From the NCBI GenBank assembly GCA_963920635.1, contig OY987299.1:22584901-22648900 (forward strand): a stretch of DNA of 64,000 nucleotides, written 5' to 3'. Source of the DNA: Pseudeuparius sepicola (Eukaryota > Arthropoda > Insecta > Coleoptera > Anthribidae). Position 1 is the first letter of the stretch. Each line of letters begins with the position of its first letter. Of this stretch, positions 57,092-64,000 are shown piece by piece. Under the pieces are notes generated by a model. That model searched no databases, had not been told where the DNA came from, and was given only the letters and a program-made list of their open reading frames with translations. The position numbers and the translations under genes were made by a program.

Positions 57092-58535
57092 TATACAGGG
57101 TGTCCCGAAACTAGCCTGCCATAATTTACCAGCGTATTCTACGACCTAAAAAAATGAAAAAAGTTCCTATAAACATGGCCTCAAAAATGCCCCCTAATGG
57201 GGCTATAGCCCCCGAAAGGGGCAGTTTCACAAACGGTTTTTTCTAACTATTTCCAGAACGAACAAAGATAAAATTATGAAATTTGGTATGTGATGTTCCT
57301 GGGAGATTTGACATTTACCGAGGTAGCGATAGTTAGAAATTTTTAATCATAGGCGTCCTAAATGGGCGGGTTAAAGGGTTAAAAATGCCCTAAATTTTTT
57401 GTATGTGCTTTTTCCCTAAATTTATTGCGAAATTATAAAATTTCAGGGTATTCTACGAAAAAATTGTGCTCTTGTTGAACTTTGTTTAGGGTGCACCGTT
57501 TTCGAGTAAAATCGTATTGAAATTTTTTTGCAGAGGGCCATGAAAATGCGTATTAGAAATTAGCCTGCGATATTTTACCAGCGTGTTCTGCGACCCAAAA
57601 AAATGAAAAAGTTCCTATAAACATGGCCTCAAAAATGCCCCCTAAGAGGGCTATAGCTCCCGAAATGGACACTTTGGCAAACGGTTTTTTCTAAATATTT
57701 CCAGAACGAGCAAAGATAAAATTTTGAAATTTGGTATGTGACATACCTGGTAGAATAAATCATGAAAAAACCGCACAAAATTTTTTTTGGATATTTTTAA
57801 CCCCTTGACCCCCCTTATTTGGGACGCCTAGGATGAAGAATGTCAAACTATCTCTACCTCGGTAAACTTCAAATCTCACAGGTATATCACACACCAAATT
57901 TCATAATTTGATCGTTGTTCGTTCTGGAAATATTTAGAAAAAAACGTTTGCTAAAGTGTCTATTTCGGGGGCTATAGCCCCCTTAGGGGACTTTTTTGAG
58001 GCCATGTTTATAGGAACTTTTTTATTTTTTTTGTACCAAAAAAAGTGGTGGTAAATTGTGGCAGGCTAATTTCTAATAGGCATTTTCATGGCACTCTGCA
58101 AAAAATTTTCAAAACGAGTTTACTCGAAAACCATGCATTCTATTGAAGTTCAACAAGAGCACTTTTTCTTCGTAGAATACCTTCAACTTTCATAATTTTG
58201 CAAGAAATCTGGAAAAAAAGTATGCAAAAAAAAATGGGGCAATTTTAACTCCTGAACACCCCCATTTGGGACGCCTATGATTAAGAATGTTTAACTCTCG
58301 CTACCTCGGTAAATGTCAAATCTCACAGGTACATCACATACCAAATTTTAGAATTTTATCTTTGTTCGTTCTGCAAATATTTATAGAAACCCGTTTGTGA
58401 AACTGCCCCTTTCGGGGGCTATAGACCCATTAGGGGGCATTTTTAAGGCCATGTTTATAGGAACTTTTTTCGTTTTTTTAGGTCGTAGAACACGCTGGTA
58501 AATTATGACAGGCTAATTTCGGGACACCCTGTATA
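57092..58535. mobile_element. Nested inverted-repeat element (CAGGGTGTCCCGAAA), four half-units
   Basis: Ends TATACAGGGTGTCCCGAAA and its complement. Inside, a ~450-bp unit (AACATGGCCTCAAAAATGCC, GGGGCTATAGC, TATTTCCAGAACGA) occurs twice forward (57110 and 57560 onward) and twice reversed toward 58530. Confidence 0.85.
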
Positions 58536-58859
58536 GATTTTTTTTTACTACTAACATTGAAACATTGCCATATTTTAGTTTATTTTAGTCATTTCTCGCT
58601 TTTTTCAAATACTTCGAAATATCAAGTAGCCTGGGAGTTCAGTTGTCAAGCTGATAAAATGACACTAAAAATGTCATATAGAAAATTTTTCATTATTTAC
58701 CTAGGTATTTTTTATTATCATTATTTACCTAGGTAGAGAAATATTACTTCTCATTGGAGGAATGAGGTAAATAATGGTGATTTCTCAGGTTAGTAGCAAA
58801 AAAATATATATTTTTTAAAAAAATGTTTAAAAAAATATATTTTTTTTAAACATTTTTTT

Positions 58860-59193
58860 CGTATTTAATGTCCAAAATTGTCCAACACCTACAAAACCGA
58901 TGAGGGGTCGAATTTACGAAAAAAAATTTGCTCGAAACCGCGTGAGCCCTACGCCTTCGGGACCATGCTAATCGGTTCGGCTGGTCGATTTACTTAGGAA
59001 ATGTTCAATATCACGGTAGAATTACGCTTGATCCGGACGCAGGAAAAAGTGTAAGAAAAAAAACGAACTTTTGAGTTTTCACTTTAGATTTGACTTTGAA
59101 GGCCATTTACGCGGAAACGGTTAGAGCTACGACAATCTGCGTGGCGCCAACCGACGCAGCGCCTCGAAATGTATAAGATACTGTGAAATCAGA
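58860..59193 (+). repeat. Single copy of the 60.6-62.5 kb repeat block
   Basis: It reads the same as 60969-61303 from TATTTAATGTCCAAAATTGT to AAGATACTGTGAAATCAGA in the stretches compared. The third, more distant copy is 61762-62083. Confidence 0.9.
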
Positions 59194-59585
59194 TAATGGC
59201 TCACTTCTCAACCTAGGTGTATAATGTACTATTATTTGATACCAATAAAACCTACAAGTAAATTCCGTACTTGGTATAATTTTAATCTAGGCAATATCTT
59301 TACATGCATAATACAGGACAACAAGAAGGTCAACACAGATCATTAAACGGTTTTCCATAATTTATTTAGGTATCACCTTTATCACAGAACACTATAAGTA
59401 AATTATTTGTTTTTGTCCAAGAATATTCAATTATGGCTATATTTTATGTTGTTATTAAGATAATGAGACAAATCTCTAGAAATAAGTAGAATAAATGGTA
59501 AACGAGACTTATAACTTACAACCCTCATAAATTAAGTATTGTTATTGTATTAGAAAAAAGCACTTCAGTAAAAACGTCCACTCAC

Positions 59586-59930
59586 CTGTTGTGGCTCCGT
59601 CTTTCCGCTAAAACTTCCCAGCAACGTGGAATTAAATGAATCCCCATCGTAAACAAATACATAATCATAAGAGCATTCTGTTCCCATACTCCTAAAGCTC
59701 AGCGTTATGAACTTGCTTTCATTATTCTTCCTATTGGCCTTGATGAGCCACTCGCAATGGCTATCCTGGGTGTAGTTCGCCCCAAGAGGCCCATCGCTAA
59801 TCACACCCCAGGAATCTGTAAATATACGCCTTGTCTTGTCGCAAGGCACCAAATCCACAGCGGCATATCCCACAACAATAAAACATATTACAATTTCCGT
59901 GAGACTATAATTGATTATCGTAGGTCGCAT
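59586..59930 (-). CDS. Megf8: Megf8 exon 1: start codon, signal peptide, first CUB
   Basis: ATG at 59930; donor GTGAGTGG at 59585, phase 0. The first 115 residues of a large cell-surface protein. A hydrophobic stretch (IVICFIVVGYAAVDLV) is the signal peptide. CUB strands follow: SHCEWLIKANRKNNESKFI, SFRSMGTECSYDYVFVYDGD and STLLGSFSGKTEPQQ. The CUB is completed by exon 2. Visible exons total 7,411 coding bases (2,470 codons); vertebrate Megf8 is roughly 2,800 residues, so the C-terminal ~12% is missing from the window. Confidence 0.94.
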
Positions 59931-60560
59931 ATTGTCGTTGTGAGCAAAAACTATTGCAGTGTGTTATCATTGAGCATTGACCACCGCATTATTGCTATTG
60001 CTGCCTTTGGAGTCACATCGCAACAAACGGGGGGGTTAAAAGTCTTGTTTTCCTGATTTTTTCACTGGAAAACTGGGCCGCAGTTTTTATTATGACATTT
60101 CCATAACACAAATTTTGACAGTTCAAGTTTTTGCACTTGCATCTCTGACGTCAAGCTCGCGTCAACCACAAAATATATAGGTTTGCGTCAACTGGCGGCC
60201 AATCAAAATAGAAATGCTTTGACCACGTGATTTTAGTGGGTCATTCTATTGGACAAAATCGATTGTTTTGATATTAGTGCGAGAAGAGGGGTTCTAATAG
60301 AACATTCCCCTATTCTGTGAATTCTGTGATAGAACACAGAATCACAGAATTCTGTGACAGAATACAGAATCTAAAGGCCGCTTTACGCTTTATTATTTTA
60401 CGAGGGCCATGACTAACCTTGGGCCGTGTTCATGTTTATTTACAGCTGACAATTTTTATTTCCGGCAATAAAAATTGCTGATATTTTTGTTGCACGCAAT
60501 GTTTGTTGCGAAGGTGGTATCTGTTCACAGTTGGCAATTTATCTAATGCAAATCTATTTT
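59931..60560 (-). promoter_or_regulatory. Upstream region of Megf8, probable promoter
   Basis: The only long stretch before exon 1. It contains a perfect CRE palindrome TGACGTCA (60146-60153), CCAAT (60199-60203) and an E-box CACGTG (60224-60229). Direct and inverted TTCTGTGA units cluster at 60313-60371. No TATA box was chosen, and the transcription start is not visible. Confidence 0.4.
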
Positions 60561-60631
60561 TTGGTGAATACTGCCAACCAAATAGGTATTTATAGTAAAT
60601 AAAATATTTGAAGTTTTTGGGGTGTGTAGAC

Positions 60632-62517
60632 TAATACTCGATTTACATAGGAAAAGTTCTAAAAGAATTACGCCGGACGCAGCAACAAAGTTGTAGAAAA
60701 AAACGAACTTCGGGTTTTCACTTTCGATTTGACTTTGAAAGCCATTTGCGCAGAAACTGTTAGAGCTACGATGTTCTGCGTGGCGCCAATCGACGCAGCG
60801 CCTCCAAATTCTTCTAAAAAAATTTATAAGTGCTCGGCCAGCGCACTTTTTTGAATTTCCAAAAATGTTAATAACCTGCCCCGAAAATAGGATTTTCCGA
60901 CGTAGTTCGACCAGTAGATGACGGAAAAAAAGGTTAAATTCGATTTCGTCCAGTCGTTTCCGAGATTTCGTATTTAATGTCCAAAATTGTCCAACACCTA
61001 CAAAACCGATGAGGGGTCGAATTTACGAAAAAAAATTTGCTCGAAACCGCGTGAGCCCTACGCCTTCGGGACCATGCTAATCGGTTCGGCTGGTCGATTT
61101 ACTTAGGAAATGTTCAATATCACGGTAGAATTACGCTTGATCCGGACGCAGGAAAAAGTGTAAGAAAAAAAACGAACTTTTGAGTTTTCACTTTAGATTT
61201 GACTTTGAAGGCCATTTACGCGGAAACGGTTAGAGCTACGACAATCTGCGTGGCGCCAACCGACGCAGCGCCTCGAAATGTATAAGATACTGTGAAATCA
61301 GACCCCTGGAAAATTCCCTGCGCGCGTGTCGAATATTTCCCCGAGATTTTCGGGGGGTCAACCCCTTTGGTGGTAACTGAAATTTGACGATTTCGCTAAA
61401 AAATTAAAATTAGCCGGAAACAGGCTTATCCGGCGCAGTTTGGCCCGGAGAAACCGAAAATCCGGTCGAAATTTGAACTTGAAAGTTTCTAAATGCCCGG
61501 CCAGCGCACTTTTTCGAAAAACACCTAAAATTTCCAAAATTTCAACTTTTTAAACGAGCTCAGAATGAGACGAAAACCAGCCTATCCGACGTAAATTGAC
61601 CCGTAGAACACGGATCAGGCCTCCAATAAATTCTTCTAAAAAATTTCTAAGTGCCCGGTCAGCGCACTTTTTTGAATTTCCAAAAATGTTAACCTGCCCC
61701 GAAAATAGTATTTTATTAAAAAAAGGTTAAATTCGATTTCGTCCAGTCGTTTCTGAGATTTCGTATTTAATGTCCAAAATTGTCCAACACCTCCAAAACC
61801 GAGGGGTCGAATTTACGAAAAAATTAGTTGCTCGAGACCGGTGAGCCCTACGCCTTCGGGGCCATGCTAAATCGATTCGGCTGGTCAATTTACTTAGGAA
61901 AAGTTCAATAATATCATCAATCCAGACGCAGCAACAAAGTGTTAGGAAAAAAAACGAACTTTAGTTTTCAATATCGATTTGACTTTGAAGGCCATTTACG
62001 CGGAAACAGTTAGAGCTACGACAATCTGCGTGGCGCCAACCGACGCAGTGCCTCGAAATGTATAAGATACTGTGAAATCAGACCCCTGGAAAATTCCCTG
62101 CGCGCGTGGCGAATATTTCCCCGAGATTTTCGGGGGGTCAACCCCTTTGGGGGTAACTGAAATTTGACGATTTCGCTAAAAAATTAAAATTAGCCGGAAA
62201 CAGGCTTATCCGACACAGTTTGGCCCGGAGAAACCGAAAATCCGGTCGAAATTGAACTTGAAAGTTTCTAAACGCCCGGCCAGCGCACTTTTTCGAAAAA
62301 ACTAAAATTTTCAACTTTTTTAAACAAGCTCAGAATGAGACCAAAACCAGCCTACCCGACGTAAATTGACCCGTAGAACACGGATCCGGTCTCCAAATTC
62401 CTCTAAAAATTTCTAAGTGCCCGGCCAGCGCACTTTTTTTGAATTTCCAAAAATATTAACCTGCCCCGAAAATAGGGTTTTCCGACGTAGTTCGACCAGT
62501 AGATGACGGAAAAAAGG
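60632..62517 (+). repeat. Tandem repeat array, ~780-793-bp unit, about 2.4 copies
   Basis: Matching landmarks recur at 60969 and 61762 (TATTTAATGTCC...), at 61301 and 62081 (GACCCCTGGAAAATTCCCTG) and at 60831, 61659 and 62417 (GGCCAGCGCACTTTTT-type). The first unit lacks the GACCCCTGG part. It lies between Megf8 and Spf45 and has no coding frame. Confidence 0.88.
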
Positions 62518-63098
62518 TCAAGTAGCACTGGGGCTGATAAAGAACCAGCAACAACAAAACAAAAAAAAAAACAAAATAGAATGCAAAATGAAAACTTCTT
62601 CAAGAAGAATTACTTACACATTTTGTTTTTCTTTCTAATATATCGAAGGTGTAATAGAAAAAAGGAGGCAACTTGTATTTATCATATCACAAAGCCAATT
62701 TTATAATCTATAATATAATATAAAAGATGCTCTCTCATAAGGGTTCAATTGTAATAATTTCGTTCGCTAATCAAAAGCAACCTGAAGTGTCCTTTGTAAG
62801 GAAAAATGAAATAGGTACCTTATAAGTATTAATACTACTTTGATTTCGATACTTTACCGCAGCAACATATATAGAAATTTGTTTCGGAGGAGGGGGGAGG
62901 GTGTCCCAATTTTTTAAATTTTTTTGAACGGGTATTTAAAAAAGGTGGACGTCTATTTACTTTGACTTTAAAATGAATACACGGGGACAGAGATTCAAGT
63001 AGAAAACGCACCCTACTTCCCCAAATAAAACAAATTAATTTTGAATAAAAAAAAATTATTTTTAAATAGGTACCAATACCTTAACTACACATTATTAA
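62518..63098. other. Spf45 3' side / intergenic, nothing recognised
   Basis: Probably includes the Spf45 3' UTR on the minus strand. No gene or paired repeat seen. Confidence 0.4.
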
Positions 63099-63386
63099 CT
63101 AATCCATCAGTGACAAATTATCAAACTTTTCAGGATCGTAGAAGTGTGCTTTAACTTGTCGTCCACCAAAAAATCTACCGCTCAAGTCAACCACTGCTTT
63201 AATTGCACTCTCGATCCTCTGAAATTCAACGAATATTCTAACAGCCTCCTCTGAATTTTCATGTGGGATTTCATGAATGATAACACTTGTAACTGGTCCA
63301 TATTTTGTGTTACACTCATCTTTTACTTCGGGTTCCAGATCATCGTCCACTTCACCAGGACCAACCATGTTCTTAAGCAAAACAAC
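63099..63386 (-). CDS. Spf45: Spf45/RBM17 last exon: UHM (U2AF-homology) domain
   Basis: 96 codons including the stop TAG at 63099-63101. Acceptor GTTATTTAG, phase 0. The domain opens VVLLKNMVGPGEVDDDLEPE and has RNP-like strands VTSVIIHEIPHE and EEAVRIFVEFQRIESAI. It closes with GRFFGGRQVKAHFYDPEKF; the R-x-F loop in SGRFFGG is the UHM ligand-binding signature. SPF45 is a nuclear splicing factor that binds ULM peptides of SF1, U2AF65 and SF3b155 and affects 3' splice-site choice. Confidence 0.95.
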   Translation of the reverse strand, partial: VVLLKNMVGPGEVDDDLEPEVKDECNTKYGPVTSVIIHEIPHENSEEAVRIFVEFQRIESAIKAVVDLSGRFFGGRQVKAHFYDPEKFDNLSLMD

Positions 63387-63442
63387 CTAAATAACAGATT
63401 TGTTGAAATGTAGCAAATAAAATTGAAGCTGATCTTTTTTAC

Positions 63443-63574
63443 TTTGCTTGGATTTTTCATAATCTCCGTGATGGGTGGGTCTGGCTTCTGAGTGGGGTCC
63501 AATGGTGCCGGTGGTGGGGGCATTATATCCTTTTCTTGAACAATTCGACCTCCTCTTTTCGAAGTTTTTTCAAC
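63443..63574 (-). CDS. Spf45: Spf45/RBM17 penultimate exon
   Basis: 44 codons, phase 0 at both ends (acceptor TTTACTAG, donor GTAAAAAAG). It encodes VEKTSKRGGRIVQEKD, a proline-rich run MPPPPAPLDPTQKPDPP and ITEIMKNPSK, the linker between the G-patch and the UHM domain in SPF45. Only a 56-bp intron separates it from the last exon. Confidence 0.93.
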
Positions 63575-64000
63575 CTAGTAAAATGAAAAAAAAAAAAAAT
63601 GATAAAGATGCACTGGCAATTAAATTTCAATATGAATATTCAGGGCTATTCATTTTTAATATTGAACATTTTAGTAGCCGGTTGTACAGGGTTATGCACA
63701 TACCTCTCTAACCCTTTTGTTTTTGAATTTAGAAAAACGTTAAAATATATGAATGGTAGAAAATTTTCAGAAAAATAATCGAATGTTTCATTTCGGAGAT
63801 ATACAATATGTCCGAGGATGGAGTTTACAAGAGGTTAAATGGACCAAAAAGTGAAAGATACGAAAAAGTCATTGTTGATGAAAGTTTTGCTTGTTTACGA
63901 TTCATCATGAGAAACTGCAATTTTATTGTACAGGGTGGGTAAAAAATTCAAAAATGTTATTTTGAGTATTTCGTTATTACTAAAATGTTATTTCGGGTGT
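63575..64000. other. Spf45 intron, window edge
   Basis: No further Spf45 exon was identified. TGTACAGGGTTATGC at 63683 and TGTACAGGGTGGGTAAAAA at 63928 are ends of the CAGGGTG repeat class. Confidence 0.45.

Larger units (their letters stand above)
56967..59232. mobile_element. DNA element with ~42-bp inverted ends (ATTATACACYTAGGTTRAGA)
   Basis: 56967-57008 mirrors 59193-59232. Just inside the left end is a strong hairpin (57021-57055). Inside lie the nested inverted-repeat element 57092-58535 and a 335-bp block (58860-59193) also found in the 60.6-62.5 kb array. No transposase is visible. Confidence 0.7.

Noticed and set aside
63650..64000. Possible upstream Spf45 exon with a GTATGTG donor near 63700
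   Set aside because: The frame does not give the G-patch or other SPF45 sequence, and the area carries CAGGGTG repeat ends.

Overview
The window is AT-rich, intron-rich animal DNA, almost certainly from an insect. The evidence is a Megf8 orthologue spread over many exons, a THAP-type P transposon, a DD41D mariner-like element, LINEs with (TTA)n tails, many small inverted-repeat elements ending in ACAGGGTG, and introns as short as 50-71 bp. A beetle is plausible, but the sequence alone does not settle the order.

Host genes. Sixteen exons on the minus strand, from 59930 down to 12205, encode the first ~2,470 residues of Megf8 (signal peptide, CUB, EGF, kelch propeller, PSI/EGF/laminin-EGF, second CUB, second propeller, cysteine-rich C-terminal half). 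All splice phases agree once a non-obvious acceptor is chosen for exon 11. The membrane segment and tail are not visible, so they lie beyond the left edge and the last intron exceeds 12 kb. On the same strand to the right are the last two coding exons of Spf45/RBM17 (63099-63574), a splicing factor ending in a UHM domain. Inside the last Megf8 intron, on the plus strand, is the 3' part of an unrecognised gene (8416-8944): three exons joined in frame by 71- and 50-bp introns, with a stop codon and an AATAAA signal.

Mobile DNA fills nearly everything else. 1-8028: a long-inverted-repeat element carrying a P element (593-5469) with perfect 32-bp ends and a broken four-exon transposase. 9.8-12.2 kb: a 5'-truncated LINE whose (TTA)n tail stops about 10 bp from a Megf8 splice donor. 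12.7-13.4 and 26.0-29.3 kb: copies of a family with CACATTRGAG-type short repeats, next to an apparently exact 975-bp tandem duplication that starts on a palindrome. 17.3-17.6 kb: a decayed THAP gene. 29.3-32.5 kb: two LINEs in opposite orientation sharing one TTA tract, one with a restriction-like endonuclease. 39.6-41.4 kb: a hAT-like element with arrays of a 19-bp GATC-rich unit inside each end and a nested Tc1-like MITE. 42.2-44.5 kb: a mariner-like element with an intact transposase between 512-bp inverted repeats. 44.7-59.2 kb: several foldback/MITE families in Megf8 introns. 60.6-62.5 kb: a ~780-bp tandem repeat whose sequence is also found inside the 57-59 kb element.

No rRNA, CRISPR or bacterial sequence was seen. 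One degraded tRNA-Pro(TGG)-like sequence lies at 37.6 kb. Exon coordinates come from reading splice signals and phases by eye. Repeat edges are approximate unless a target-site duplication is named.
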